DNA from: Bactericera cockerelli
Taxonomy: Eukaryota > Arthropoda > Insecta > Hemiptera > Triozidae
Assembly (NCBI GenBank): GCA_024516035.1
Contig: CM044956.1
Location: forward strand, 5,940,111 to 6,004,110
DNA length: 64,000 nucleotides
Direction of reading: 5' to 3'
This document shows, in pieces, positions 50,578-61,108 of the stretch (positions within the stretch are counted from its first letter, which is position 1; each line of letters opens with the position of its first letter). A program made the position numbers and the translations under genes. Under the pieces are notes generated by a model. It saw only the letters and a program-made list of their open reading frames with translations, was not told the origin of the DNA and did no database searches.

Positions 50578-51946
50578 AGCCCTAAAAAACTCTCTATTTC
50601 CCACTAAACTAAAAGAGGCTATGATAACCCCGGTACCTAAGAAATCTCCCACTGAAATCTCAACATTCAGACCTGTTTCAAACCTGAATGCACTAGCAAA
50701 GATATTGGAAGGTATTCTTTACTCAAAAATCTCCAATCATGTTTTCTCCATCATATCGAAAAATCAGCATGGTTTTGTTGCCGGTAGATCAACAGTGACA
50801 AACCTTGTTGAATTCTGCCACTATACCTCAACAACAATGGCTGAAAACAATCAAGTAGATGTTATCTACACAGATATACAAAAATGTTTTGATCAGATCT
50901 TTCATACAGCCATTATAAATAAATTAAGGTCCGCAGGATTTTCACCTCCCCTTGTAACTTTTCTCAATACCTATCTGACCAACAGAATAAACCGCGTCAT
51001 TTGGACAGACCTGGAGGGACATAATAAGTACTTGTCACGTTCTTTCAGTCCTCCATCTGGAATTGGTCAGGGGTCGAAGTTGAGCAGCCTCATCTTCATT
51101 CTTGCATATGATGACCTAAAACATCACATATCTCATTCAGAATACAAACTTTATGCTGATGACATTAAAATTTATAGAATAATCAATAAGACAAGTGACT
51201 GTGACTTACTACAAAAAGACCTCGATTCTCTACATCTTTGGCTAAACTCTATTGGACTCCATTTTCATCCAGACAAGTGTGCCAAAATGACTTTCACATA
51301 CAAAAAACATAAAATTGAACACACATACAACGTTGACAATACCCCTCTGCAAGAAATATCATCAATCAAAGATCTTGGTGTTGTAATAACTAACAATTTA
51401 TCTTGGAATGAACACATTGAACAAACAACTAAAAAAGCCTATTCTACCCTAGGCTGCATAATACGCCACTGTGATCCCATAGACGACATGGACGCTATAC
51501 TCCTTCTATATAAATCCTTAGTGCGTTCCATACTTGAATACGCCTCTGTTGTATGGTGTCCTCAAACCCAAATAAATAGAAAAAAAGTTGAAATCATCCA
51601 GAAAAAATTTGTTAGGTACCTTTTCTACAAGCTAAATGGTTTCTACCCAAAGTACCCTAACTACATACCCTACAATTCATTAATAGAAAACATTCCCATA
51701 GACTCAGTCCAATCAAGATTTGACCAAAACCAAATTTCATTTCTACTAAAATTACTAAGTAATAAAATAGATAGTCCCTACATTCTCTCCAATCTCAATA
51801 TTCATGTACCAAAACCCAGATTACGTCCCAACATCTCTACCTTTTTTAGTATTCCAATGTCAAGAAATAACCATCATTTAAAATCTCCCATTAACCATAT
51901 AATGCACCATTATAATACATTAAACCCTAAACCTGACATATTTTAA
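50504..51946 (+). CDS. LINE reverse transcriptase and C-terminal region
   Basis: 480 codons open in frame 2. The listed ATG is not the true start; translation would come from the endonuclease region. Reverse-transcriptase blocks: FRPVSNLNALAKILEGIL (about 56-72), HGFVAGRST (89-97), TDIQKCFDQI with the first catalytic Asp (123-132), GIGQGSKLS (187-195), YADD with the catalytic Asp pair (217-220), and LGVVITNNLSW (thumb-proximal block). The C-terminal part contains SLVRSILEYASVVWCP and EIIQKKFVRY, typical of this LINE group. The catalytic residues look intact, though the upstream frameshifts disconnect it from the endonuclease. Confidence 0.88.
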   Translation: MKYPLFSLKKCLKSIIIPLTYIFNSALKNSLFPTKLKEAMITPVPKKSPTEISTFRPVSNLNALAKILEGILYSKISNHVFSIISKNQHGFVAGRSTVTNLVEFCHYTSTTMAENNQVDVIYTDIQKCFDQIFHTAIINKLRSAGFSPPLVTFLNTYLTNRINRVIWTDLEGHNKYLSRSFSPPSGIGQGSKLSSLIFILAYDDLKHHISHSEYKLYADDIKIYRIINKTSDCDLLQKDLDSLHLWLNSIGLHFHPDKCAKMTFTYKKHKIEHTYNVDNTPLQEISSIKDLGVVITNNLSWNEHIEQTTKKAYSTLGCIIRHCDPIDDMDAILLLYKSLVRSILEYASVVWCPQTQINRKKVEIIQKKFVRYLFYKLNGFYPKYPNYIPYNSLIENIPIDSVQSRFDQNQISFLLKLLSNKIDSPYILSNLNIHVPKPRLRPNISTFFSIPMSRNNHHLKSPINHIMHHYNTLNPKPDIF

Positions 51947-52011
51947 TATAATGTTAGGAATAATGTACCTAATTATAACTTTCGTTTTTAGTAAAAACAT
52001 TTCAGTTATTG

Positions 52012-52044
52012 CTGTGTTTCGAACCATTTACGGTCGAAACACAG
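52012..52044 (+). other. LINE 3' untranslated hairpin
   Basis: CTGTGTTTCGA pairs with TCGAAACACAG, with one bulged A, a 2-bp upper stem and loop ATTTAC. It lies 17 bases before the A tail and is a likely recognition structure for the element's reverse transcriptase. Confidence 0.75.
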
Positions 52045-52074
52045 TGTTGAAATTACGATTAAAAAAAAAAAAAA

Positions 52075-52246
52075 CCTAGAAAGGGTTCAGTAGGTATTTA
52101 AATAAAAATTTCGGCCGGGTATCGAACCTGGGAAAACCGTTATGTAATTTTACTTTGTTAATTGTAGGTACATTTGAAAGAGAAAAAAATTGGAACATAA
52201 TAAATGGATCAGATGAATCAGTCATGTTCATTCAACGAGTGTCCAG
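52075..52246. other. Transib-like element, right interior
   Basis: Contains a B-box-like tRNA remnant (gtatcgaacctggg, 52118-52131). No gene. Confidence 0.4.
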
Positions 52247-52450
52247 CTAAAACTGCGATTTGCCCCACTGTGCGACGGACAAAAAAACCGAGATACAGCC
52301 ATAAAACCAAAGTTGCTCAGTACTTAGTAGGTCATGAAACGTCCAGAAATATGAGCAAAACATTGAAATCGGAGCAATCTTTTTTTATATATACAAAACG
52401 AACAGAATACTTCCGATTTCTAATATTAAAAATGAATCGGAAGTAATAAA

Positions 52451-52618
52451 TATGAAATGGGGTCTAAAAGCGAAAAGAGAGAAATTGGCAAATAGTCAAG
52501 TGGAGGTGGGTGGAAAGTTTGGAATGAAAACTTAATTGAAAGTAAGACCCGAGAGATAGGTGACCCCAGACATTCATTGCTTCCTCCGTAAATTACCAAG
52601 TAGTGAGTGTTTTGCTTA
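52451..52618. other. No feature seen
   Basis: Short low-copy interval. Confidence 0.3.
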
Positions 52619-52745
52619 AAGGTTGGGCGGAAGAGATTGCCCTAGGCAATGACACTGTCTTTTCATTTGAGGATTTATTTTTTTTATTCTGTTTGTCTCT
52701 TCACAAAATAATTTTATTTATTAAACTTAAACATAAATAAATAAT
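52619..52745 (+). mobile_element. LINE 3' tail fragment
   Basis: aggttgggcggaagagattg ccctaggcaatgacactgtc; hairpin stem kept while the loop differs. Confidence 0.65.
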
Positions 52746-52889
52746 AAAAAAATATTTTAGATAAAAATAAATATAAACAACCTCTGTGGTGTTTATCTTC
52801 TATTTAGTGGGTCCTGATTTCGAACCTGGGACCAGCAGAATTTTCTAACAAAAATCCGTTCAGTCCTAACACATGAGGTTGATCCTTCC

Positions 52890-52995
52890 GACCCGACCCA
52901 GGCTGGGTGAGGGTAATGTGCGTAGCTGGTTTGAAAGTTTACATCGAATGGAGAGTTGTACCCCTGTCTCAGATGACATAGATATTAGAAAAAAA
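52890..52995 (+). mobile_element. Shared SINE domain, 5'-truncated
   Basis: cccaggctgggtgagggtaa tgtgcgtagctggtttgaaa ... catcgaatggagagttgtac then A-rich tail. Confidence 0.65.
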
Positions 52996-53514
52996 AAGCT
53001 GAGCAAAATAATAATAATAATAAAAATTAGAGGTTTTCGAGACAAGAAAGAAATAAAGAAAAAGCCTGCACAATCAAGATTCATAATCTTCCATTTACAA
53101 CACCCCGAAGTAATGTATATTGATTCCGGGACTACAAAAAACTAAAAAAATGGGGGTTTTTAGACGGTAAAAAACCCTTTCACATGTTCTAAAATCACGC
53201 CTATGTTTGAAACAGCAATTTTTCCCTCAAAAAAAAAAAAAAAAAAAAAAATCTTACATTTACGGTCATTGAAAATATAACCTTCTTTGCCACCATCACC
53301 TAAAGCAAAAGCAAGGTTCGTTGATCTTACTCAGCGGAGACAATGACTTCTTCGAGCTTCTGCAACATTTAACGAGACGATTCAGGTTCTCATCTCTGGG
53401 ATTTCGGAGCAATAAAACCTTGGCACAAAGAGTGAGAGGGGAGGGAGGGAAACTGTTTCCTCGAAATTAGAAGGGATTGATGCTGGAATCGAAAGATTAA
53501 GGGAAAGTTAGGCA
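52996..53514. other. No gene seen
   Basis: An A23 run near 53229-53251; otherwise apparently unique. Confidence 0.35.
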
Positions 53515-53700
53515 GAGGCGGAGGCGGAGAGAGAGAGAGAGAGAAGGGGAAAGAGAGAGGGAGAGAAAGAGGGGGGGAGAGAGGGGGAAAAAGAGAGGGA
53601 GATAGAGAGGGAGAGAGATAGAGAGGGAGAGAGAGGGGGAAAGAGAGAAAGGGGGTGGGAAGGGAGGGAGCTGGAGAGTGAGTGGGGGGGAAGGGAGTGG
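53515..53700. repeat. GA/G-rich low-complexity tract
   Basis: (GA)n with runs of 6-8 G. Confidence 0.8.
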
Positions 53701-53898
53701 GACCTAGAAAGTTCCCAAGATTTTATTTTTCGGGAGAGCAACTGCCTGGAACGGTGATGAAAATTGCTTTTCGACCTCAAAAAGTTGCTGCGAATTTGGG
53801 TAATTTTTTTCGGGTAAGTTTTGAAGGGGATTGAATGTTCGGGACGGATTACTTTAGTGGGAGAATTTCAGGGGCTTTGTTTATTTTGGAGCGGCGCA

Positions 53899-54000
53899 GT
53901 TGGGGACGGGGACATTTGGGGGTATACTACTACATTTGGAAAGGGTAGTTGGGGATGGGGACATTTAGGGGTATACTACTACAGCTGCAGAGGGTAGTTG
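53899..54000. repeat. 48-bp tandem duplication
   Basis: agttggggacggggacattt gggggtatactactaca occurs at 53899 and 53947, with the start of a third at 53996. Confidence 0.75.
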
Positions 54001-54890
54001 TTGGTTGGTTTTTTGAAGGGGAAAATCTGTGGGTGTAAAGGGCCATCTGTGGGTGACCAGTATGACCACAAGGCATGTTGTCTTACTTTGTTGCGAGCAA
54101 AGTGTGTCTCCCTACGCCCACATCTTCCTCTGTAGCAAATGATTGCAACTTTACTGTTGCTAGACAAGGTTTATCTAGCTTTATTTGGGGGAGCGGCTCC
54201 TGTTTTTGACTTATCCCTCATCTTCCTGTAAATCTACCGCCCCTAATATTCCTGCTATCTCCCTATTCCCTCTTCTCCCTGCTACTCTAAAAGAAGAGAA
54301 TTCCGTTGGTATTAGCACCGCTCTTAATCTAGTTTTATTTTCAATTTCTATGTAGATTGTATACGTATACAATATTCTATGTGAATTGTAAATAAATCTT
54401 GATCGAAAATGTTTCGTTATAATAATTATAATAATACATCACTTCTATCTTCCACCCTCTTATACCCTCCACTCGTCCCCTTCCACCCCCCCCCCTCCCT
54501 CCATCTTAATGAATAGCACTTGTGTTACACAGTTCTCGAAATTGCATCTCATTCGCAGCAACGAAATTACTCTTTACTTGAACGTCAATCTTCAAATGAC
54601 TCTAACTTAAATATAATTCTTAAAATGACTCGAACTTAAATATAATTCTTAAAATGACTGAAGTTAGTCAACTCGCGTGTTTCGAATGTCTTTTCTTATA
54701 AATGTTGTTCTTGCAAAGAATCCTTACTTAAATCGAAACATATAAATAACATAACGGACTTTCATATCAAAATATTGTTCTAAACGTTCTTTCTCTTTAG
54801 CAACATGACTGTTAGTTTAAATCACATGCATTAGTTATTAGTTGAGTTGGAAGTTTTGAGTTACAAGTTTGTAAGTTATACTATTGTAAG
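54001..54890. other. No gene seen
   Basis: Includes a 29-bp direct repeat aaatgactcgaacttaaat ataattctta (54595-54660). Otherwise low-copy. Confidence 0.35.
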
Positions 54891-55430
54891 TTTGTAAGTC
54901 GCTCGATCCGTGAGGTGGCGGGCTTGTAACCTGGTGGTCAGTGGTTCGAGGCCCAAAAAGTGGCAAAAAATTAGACAAGTTTGAGATATTGTGAAACCCT
55001 GACGAATGATATTAACACGAATATGGTTAACTCCGGCTAGGTTTCGAATCCACGATCTCTAGATTACCAGACTGACGCATTGACCACTTACATAATAGTA
55101 AACGAAATAAAGCTATCATATTTGTGATAATCATAATTGCGATATAACAATTACTCAAACTAGCTACCCACTAATTTTTTGCTCAACTTGGGACTTGAAC
55201 CACCAATCTCCAGATTTCAAGTCCGCCGTTTTATTTATGAAGCTGAGGTTGGTTATGATGATAATAATAATAATACTCTTTAGTGGAACGCATTTTCTAC
55301 CACCTAACCCTCAGAGTCTTATTATTATGTTGTCACAAACTCAAATTAATGAGGAAAAATTCATGCACTTGGTGGGATTCAAACCAACGGATCCCTACGC
55401 TACCTTGATTACCAGACTAGCGCGGTAATA
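54891..55430. mobile_element. Cluster of four SINE copies
   Basis: Type C (+) 54891-55025 with gcttgtaacctggtggtcag; type A head (-) 55031-55088; type C (-) 55119-55256; type B (-) 55258-55430. They abut with little spacer DNA, suggesting insertion into each other's AT-rich tails. Confidence 0.7.
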
Positions 55431-55913
55431 ATAACACTACCAGATAAAAATATGTCAATATAAAAAAAGTGGTCGTAATATTCTCTATAAATTAAAAATA
55501 AATAAATACATATATTCTGCAGGTGACATAAGCTTGTTGAAAGGTTGCATCAACCCACACGGGACGTTAAAACCAAAACACCACGTGCTAAACCCGAGCA
55601 TACCACGACGGATTTGCCTTTGAAGTCTCTCTCTTTTATGTATGGCATTTAGCTATTATTATACTCCTCGTTATGATAATAAATAATGTTAATTTATATT
55701 GTTATAATAATATATAATATCATTTTTTAATAGAAATTTTGCTTAATGGTCGGAGGGCTTTAGGATAATATTGTATATTATTTTGACGTGGTTGATAAAA
55801 TAAAAAATAATGATCGTACGTATAAATTAATACATAAGTATAGATAAAAATATATGTCCCTATAGTCGGATATGCTATAGGGGTAAATAATAATGTATAA
55901 TTACAATTACTTG
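55431..55913. other. No gene seen
   Basis: AT-rich. Confidence 0.35.
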
Positions 55914-56052
55914 GCCGACCATAGTAGCGTGATAGATAAAGCGGCGAACTTGTAATCGGAGGTCGGTGGTTCAAGCCCCATGTTAAGCAAATTTTTAGTA
56001 AAGCCAGTTTGAGTATTTGTGACATCACGAAAGATAACAAATATGATAACTT
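55914..56052 (+). mobile_element. tRNA-derived SINE, type C
   Basis: ccgaccatagtagcgtgata ... ggttcaagccccatgttaag ... gataacaaatatgataactt. Complete. Confidence 0.8.
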
Positions 56053-56534
56053 TATTTCTTCTTCTAATTATCTGCTTCCTAAGTGCGCGAACTAAACGGA
56101 GGCCTATACCCTGGACCCTGGGGCAGAGCCAGTAAAATAATTTACACATGCTATTGAATGTAAGCGGCCATAACGGAGTCCCGAAAATCGTCTATATCAA
56201 GCTGCAGGTACCAGGGTCTAGGGCCAGGGTCCTCGGTGTGGCCACCTACTATCTCAGACAAAAAAACACCTGTATCAAAAGTTTCACCTTTCCCCTTCGA
56301 ATGGTGTATATGGTAATGTGTTCACAAGTTGTGCGCACATATAATATGTATATTTTAACAACACCTGGTGACTGTCGTATGACTCCGGTGAAACAGTTGG
56401 TTCCATGTGTGAGGTAGAAGAGTCAAACAGGAAAAGTTCATACGGAAAGTCAAAGGATTATTTTGAAGCCTTTGTTAATTTCCTATCTTTTTCAAATATT
56501 CCTCTCTTATTAATACAAACTATTACAAATTATT
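56053..56534. other. Apparently unique DNA
   Basis: Locally GC-rich (56090-56250) with an imperfect inverted motif around ggaccctggggc and ggtaccagggtctagggcc. An 89-codon frame (56148-56417) is unassigned. Confidence 0.3.
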
Positions 56535-56610
56535 CTGGCCTCAGTAGCTTGATCGATAAGGCGGCAAAGTTTGGTAGAAAATTATGATATACACAAATAT
56601 GATAACTTGA
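56535..56610 (+). mobile_element. Type C SINE with central deletion
   Basis: ggcctcagtagcttgatcga taaggcggcaaag joins directly to tacacaaatatgataactt. Confidence 0.6.
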
Positions 56611-56689
56611 ACTTTTATACTATTTATTGATGAACAAAATAATTTAACACAATTCGATTAACTGGGCTGAACATCACACATTTTCACAC

Positions 56690-57110
56690 TTCCCACCAAA
56701 CAATCGCCACCTTTCCACACGTTATTCCTCCCAAAAAAAGCCCCATCCCCCAAAAGGAACTCCTCTCCAAAAGATTCGCCCCTTCTCTCTATAAAAACCC
56801 CTCCTTCAAACAATAGCCCATCCCCACAAGGAACTCCCCTCCAAAATAATCGCCACCTCTCTACTCAAAACACCTCCTAAACAAAGAACCCCCATCCCCC
56901 TCAAGGAAATAAGGAACTCCTCTCCAAACAATCCCCCCCCTCCACACGAAACCCCTCCCACAGAAAGAACCCTCATCCCCCTCAAGGGACAACCCTTCGC
57001 CCCTTCTCTTGCACGAAAGACTCCTCTTCCAAACCCCCGCCTCCGCGTCAAGGAATCCCCCCTTCCAATCCCTCCTTCTCCTGCACAAAACCCCCCCTCT
57101 TCGCCTCCGA
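56690..57110. repeat. C-rich degenerate tandem repeat
   Basis: aaggaactcctctccaaa and acccccatccccctcaag units at irregular spacing. Confidence 0.65.
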
Positions 57111-57239
57111 GTACACTAAATCACCCCCAAGAAGAGGCTCAATTTGTTTCCCTAATGTGACCTGTCTGGCTAATCTGTGTCTCCCCAACACATGAAGCAC
57201 GATCTCAAAAGCCGAGGAGTATATCAAAGCACATTAATT
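57111..57239. other. No feature seen
   Basis: Spacer between two GC-rich arrays. Confidence 0.3.
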
Positions 57240-57640
57240 AAAAGACAGCCCTCTAAGAGTACTGAAGGTGGGGCCCGGTGGGGGTAGACTCGAGGGGAAT
57301 TGCAACCCCGCCCTCCGCTCACATCGGGAGGGGTGAAAGGAGGAGATAGAAGAGAGGGTTGAACAGCCCTCCGCTCACATCAGGAGGTGTAAAAGGAGGA
57401 GATAGAAGAGATGGTAATATTGTAACCCCGCCTCCACTCAAATCGGGAGGGGTAAAACGAGGAGATAGAGGAGAGGGTTGAACAGCCCTCCGCTCACATC
57501 AGGAGGTGTAAAAGGAGGAGATAGAAGAGCTGGTAATTGTAACCCCGCCTCTCCTCTATCGTCTCCGGAGGAGGAGATAGAGGAGAGGGCTGAACAGGGC
57601 TCCGCCCACATCGAGAAGGATAAACGGAGGAGAACACAGA
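57240..57640. repeat. Minisatellite, ~117-bp dimeric unit
   Basis: gggttgaacagccctccgct cacatcaggaggtgtaaaag recurs at about 57357 and 57474, with half-unit variants aaccccgccctccgctcaca between. Confidence 0.75.
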
Positions 57641-57707
57641 GACGGTAGAAGAAGTTGTGGGAGTAGGTCAACAGGAGTGAAAAGAGGATAGAAGTGGAAC
57701 CTAATAT

Positions 57708-57800
57708 AAAGCATGTCCAAGTTGTATATTTAGAAAATCTCAGAATCAACTCCAGCAGACATTCTAAGACTAAAATAATCTTAGGTAATTTTTCGAAAGG

Positions 57801-57842
<42 letters not shown>

Positions 57843-57920
57843 ACTTTTCACCTGAAAAATAAACTTGAACTTGTTGAAAAGTAGTGAAAATAGTTCTCAT
57901 GTCTTTGTGTATTAGAATTG
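57708..57920 (+). repeat. Dispersed repeat (copy 2) with A41 run
   Basis: Matches 215-317 and 762-829. 57801-57841 is an uninterrupted A run at the position where copy 1 carries the hairpin-ended repeat. Confidence 0.55.
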
Positions 57921-58187
57921 TTGAGTAATTTTTACAAGGAAATACCTAATCTAACATTGTGTGCTTATTTGCATTCAATTTGTATTTATTTGTATTAGAC
58001 TGTTTGAATACTATCTTGAATAAGAAACTCAATGAGCCAGGAAAAGGGAACGTTGTTCTGGAGATGGAATGATTACCAGAGAGGTGTAGAGTTTGATTTT
58101 TATAATTTTATTTTGGGTTGAAAGTTGCTCTCAACTGTAGGGTCAAATCACGACGGGGGAACCAAAAGTTATATATTCTTTATTTTA
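57921..58187. other. SINE-domain scrap only
   Basis: 58115-58160 (gggttgaaagttgctctcaa ctgta ... cacgacggggga) is a short inverted piece of the shared SINE domain. Confidence 0.4.
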
Positions 58188-58425
58188 AAGATGAGTGTTT
58201 CAGAGACTTTTTTATTTCCTATGCCTCCCCTTTGATGGGCGAGAAGGGACACAATACTTCCCATGTAGGTGCTGGATCAACACGATCGCACCGGAAGGTA
58301 TCCCTTACAAAAAAACTGTAAACCAATTTTGAATACAGTTTTTTGTCCCCGCAGGGGTTCGAATCTGGTACCTTCCGCACGGCAAGCGAGTGCTGAATCA
58401 CTGAGCTATACGTGCGCTCATTATT
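58188..58425 (-). mobile_element. tRNA-derived SINE, type E
   Basis: gatgagtgtttcagagactt ... gatgggcgagaagggacaca ... gcaagcgagtgctgaatcac tgagctat on plus; an internal deletion removes part of the body. Confidence 0.7.
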
Positions 58426-58429
58426 TTGT

Positions 58430-58622
58430 AGGCCCGTACAAGTATTTCTACCTTTACCAAAACTTTTCTCTGATCAAGTTTCAAATAATATACCCAAGAA
58501 GGAACTACAAATCGAGTACGGCACAAGGAGTAGTTACTTTCGTAGATATGAAATTCTTTGAAGTTCCCTTGTACAAAAGTTTCACTTACCTTAAAACATA
58601 CCCAGGCAAGTTGCTCGTCTAA
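58430..58622 (+). other. Open segment of uncertain status
   Basis: ttattttgtag precedes an open stretch (PYKYFYLYQNFSLIKFQ ... VTFVDMKFFEVPLYKSF) ending at a stop at 58620. Aromatic-rich and protein-like, but no family is recognised. The apparent acceptor could be SINE-derived. Confidence 0.2.
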
Positions 58623-58764
58623 GTTTAGAATCTAATTTCAATTTATTTCAGCTACTTTGGTATGAGCCTATCATGTATGTATGTACTTAATATATGTACA
58701 TATAAAATTAATTTATGTAAAATGGAAATTGAGTTCGCAGAATTTTAGGCCACGGAATTGCGTG
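58623..58764. other. No feature seen
   Basis: AT-rich with atgtatgtatgt. Confidence 0.3.
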
Positions 58765-58990
58765 TGGATATTACTTCTGAGAATATCTAATATTAGACTT
58801 TGGTATTATTGTGTTCGTTTTCGTAAATAAATAAATACTATTTTTCCTCCTATTTTCATACCTCTGAACGTTTCATAACCTCCTGAGCAACTTTGGTTTT
58901 GTGTCTCTCCGTCGCGTCGGTCTGTCTGTTTGTCGGTCGTTTGATCTGTTACTTGCTATCCCGCGAACGCGTGAATCTCAGAATTTAATT
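58765..58990 (-). repeat. Hairpin-ended repeat, uninterrupted
   Basis: tctaatattagactttggta ... gttttgtgtctctccgtcgc gtcggtctgtctg. This is the empty site for the Transib-like insertion at 47711. A second scrap lies at 59095-59175. Confidence 0.75.
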
Positions 58991-59289
58991 AATGGATTTT
59001 AACAAAACGGATGGTGAGATTTGAATTTAATGAACTTCGAAGCAGCGGATTTTGAGGATACAGACCATGCATGCGCCTAGCAGTGCATTTGTCAATAAAA
59101 TCAGAAGTATTGTGTTCGTTTTTTTATAATTATTTAAAAAAAAATTGTTTGACTTCAATTTTTTTTGTTTCAAATTTAAAAGAATACTAAAAAAGAATAC
59201 ATAACATGGTTGTAAAATCCCAGGTGGGAAAATGATTTGGGGATACTGCCGCATAAACCGAATACTGCCGTATAAACCAGAATGAGATT
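58991..59289. other. No gene seen
   Basis: Includes a short duplicated actgccgcataaaccgaata / actgccgtataaaccagaat at 59243-59284. Confidence 0.35.
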
Positions 59290-59490
59290 TATAGAGTCAC
59301 TCTTTCAGTATCCAAAGAGTTTTAGTTTGTTTACCATGCCAATCATGATAATTATGCATTCATTATTCTAGAAACGTGTGAAAATTTTCACTGTGTACGA
59401 ACTGGGACTTGAGACCTCATTTTCTTTTTCGCCTAGGGGTGCTGCAGTTCCGCAGCTCCTTAGCACCGGCCGCGCCTGCTTAAAGCTGAA
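59290..59490 (+). repeat. Repeat ending caccggccgcgcctg, longest copy
   Basis: ttatagagtcactctttcag, accatgccaatcatgataat, cttagcaccggccgcgcctg. See 1470 and 5440. Confidence 0.5.
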
Positions 59491-59799
59491 GTCTACATTT
59501 TCATCAAGATTTATTAACTCCTTGGTTGTAAATCTTCTTTTGTTCTTATCTTTATACTTTATCATGGGGATATGAATTTAACCCTTTGGATTCATTTATT
59601 ACGTCAAACACACTTAAAGTTGTTCAAGTTTGTACCCCATCCTATCTAACGATTACAAAAATTAATTTTAACATTAATAAAATCTCAAAATAGTTCTCTT
59701 ATGTAGGTAATGTACTATAATATTTCTGTACCCATCACAATAAATTACTTAAACTTAAAAAGAATTTCATAAACCTGTATGTATGATCTGTTGTGAAGC
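59491..59799. other. No gene seen
   Basis: AT-rich. Confidence 0.35.
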
Positions 59800-60074
59800 A
59801 CAAGGCCTCTTCACAATTTTTGTGGGTAGCGCAGCATTACTAAGAGCCTCCTTCACTATTTCGAATTATTCTATTACATTAATTTCTTTATACTCTGGTA
59901 ATGTCGCCAGTGGTCGTTACTCATACAAGTAACTACTCTTTTTTCCTCACGAGGTATGAGTGAACCCCGAACATCCAAGTACAGAGCAGAAAAATTCCTG
60001 CCCCGCTGGGGATCGAACCCAGGTCACCGTGCGTGCAATGCCTAGCGCGCTAACTCACTCTGCCACGGTGACTT
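59800..60074 (-). mobile_element. tRNA-derived SINE, type D, second subfamily, complete
   Basis: aggcctcttcacaatttttg tgggtagcgcag ... ctggggatcgaacccaggtc ... taactcactctgccacggtg acttc on plus. Confidence 0.85.
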
Positions 60075-60362
60075 CTTTATTTAATTGATTTATTATTCAT
60101 TTAAATCACCCCGTCCTCGCCTGATGGGTTACGGTTACGCAAGCTTTCTCAGATAACATCTTCGCCATATTATTCGCTTACATCTTAGAAAGCTGAAATA
60201 ATACACCGCTACGCGTGCGATAACATATCGTATCTCATAAATATGATACTCAAGGGTATTTTACATAAGAGAAAAGGTAATTTAACATACCTCGTGGTGT
60301 TTTATATAACCCCGCGCCAAGCGAGGTGTCATTTTAATGACATGAGCCGGTTTCTTGACATA
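60075..60362. other. No gene seen
   Basis: Slightly GC-richer, apparently low-copy. Confidence 0.3.
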
Positions 60363-60555
60363 AGGGTTGGGTGGAAGAGATTGACATAGGCAATAACCCC
60401 GCCCTTTAGTCAGGACATCTGTATATATTTTATCTGTGTTGTTCATCTTTTTTTCTTTTTTTTAAATTTTGTTCTCAATTTTGTATTTTATTGTTTATCA
60501 TTACTTGGTTGTACATATATTATATTATTACGTCCTTTCAATTAAGTAAAAGTAA
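60363..60555 (+). mobile_element. LINE 3' tail
   Basis: aagggttgggtggaagagat tgacataggcaataaccccg; one stem mismatch. The 3' end is lost. Confidence 0.65.
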
Positions 60556-60839
60556 TAATTTTTTTTTCGTTTCTCAGTTTTGAAATATTAGAGTTCATAC
60601 TATTAATTTTTTGGGTGATTCCATTAACTAACATTAATTCACTTGAACTGAAATTATTATTTTCATTCATCCTTAATATATACAGTAATTGTATAAAATT
60701 ATTATAGATTACAACCTCCTGAGCTAGTTTCCAAAAACGAACTTCCTTCTTCTATTAAGGTACAAAAAAAATGATCCCACAACTTTATGCATAGCCTGTG
60801 TGTCAAACAAGCGAATCTGCGTATTTTCCGTATTGTTCT
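60556..60839. other. No gene seen
   Basis: AT-rich. Confidence 0.35.
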
Positions 60840-60990
60840 TTTTCTTATTATTATTTAAAATTTACTAGGCGGACACAATATTTACAGTATAAAATTAAGA
60901 AAAAATAAATAAAAAATAAAATGGTATGAAAAATACATAAACAAATAAAGAAGAAAATGATATTAGTGTCCTAACTAAAGGGCGGGGTTT
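60840..60990 (-). mobile_element. LINE 3' tail
   Basis: Ends gtgtcctaactaaagggcgg ggtt on plus. The hairpin region is deleted. Confidence 0.55.
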
Positions 60991-61060
60991 TTTCTTCAGA
61001 ATAATAATAATAATAATACCATGATGAAATTCTAATTCCCTCATATTGGTTTATTTTCAG

Positions 61061-61108
61061 GGTTGTACTTGATACTAGGATCAGTTTGTCCAATGCATCG
61101 ATTTAATG
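61061..61108 (+). CDS. Candidate 48-bp micro-exon
   Basis: Bounded by ggtttattttcag and GTAAGT, both strong splice matches. In phase 1 it encodes 15 residues (LYLILGSVCPMHRFN) and preserves phase 1 at its end. It could follow the 38791-38921 exon or the start at 61650 in another isoform, but the size and distance make this tentative. Confidence 0.3.

Larger units (their letters stand above)
48950..52074 (+). mobile_element. Non-LTR retrotransposon (LINE), near full length
   Basis: Endonuclease and reverse-transcriptase regions in order, about 75-bp 3' untranslated region with a hairpin, and A14 at 52061-52074. Protein style (APE-type endonuclease, YADD box, C-terminal RKKVEIIQKKFVRYL) points to the Jockey/CR1/I assemblage; exact clade not determined. 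Three frameshifts make this copy inactive. Confidence 0.85.
47711..52272. mobile_element. Transib-like DNA transposon, non-autonomous
   Basis: Terminal inverted repeats CACAGTGGGGCAAA are perfect for 14 bp and imperfect to about 32 bp. The target duplication is CGACG (47706-47710, 52273-52277). Five-base CGNCG-type duplications and CAC-starting ends are the known hallmark of the Transib superfamily, related to RAG recombinase. Interior: 47725-48470 without recognisable coding, a hairpin-repeat fragment, a C-rich array and a LINE. No transposase remnant was recognised, so it was moved in trans or has lost its gene. Confidence 0.8.
47521..52450 (+). repeat. Hairpin-ended repeat, split by the Transib-like element
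   Basis: 47521-47710 (attatggacacaatacttcc ... aacagaccgacgcgacg) and 52273-52450 (cgacggacaaaa ... aatcggaagtaa) are the two halves of one copy. The unbroken copy at 58765-58990 (inverted) reads cagaccgacgcgacgg at the same point and serves as an empty site. Confidence 0.85.

Noticed and set aside
47711..52272. hAT, Tc1/mariner or piggyBac assignment
   Set aside because: The 5-bp CGACG duplication does not fit the 8-bp, TA or TTAA duplications of those groups.
57438..57851. 137-codon antisense frame starting with poly-Phe
   Set aside because: Driven by the A41 run and the GC-rich minisatellite.
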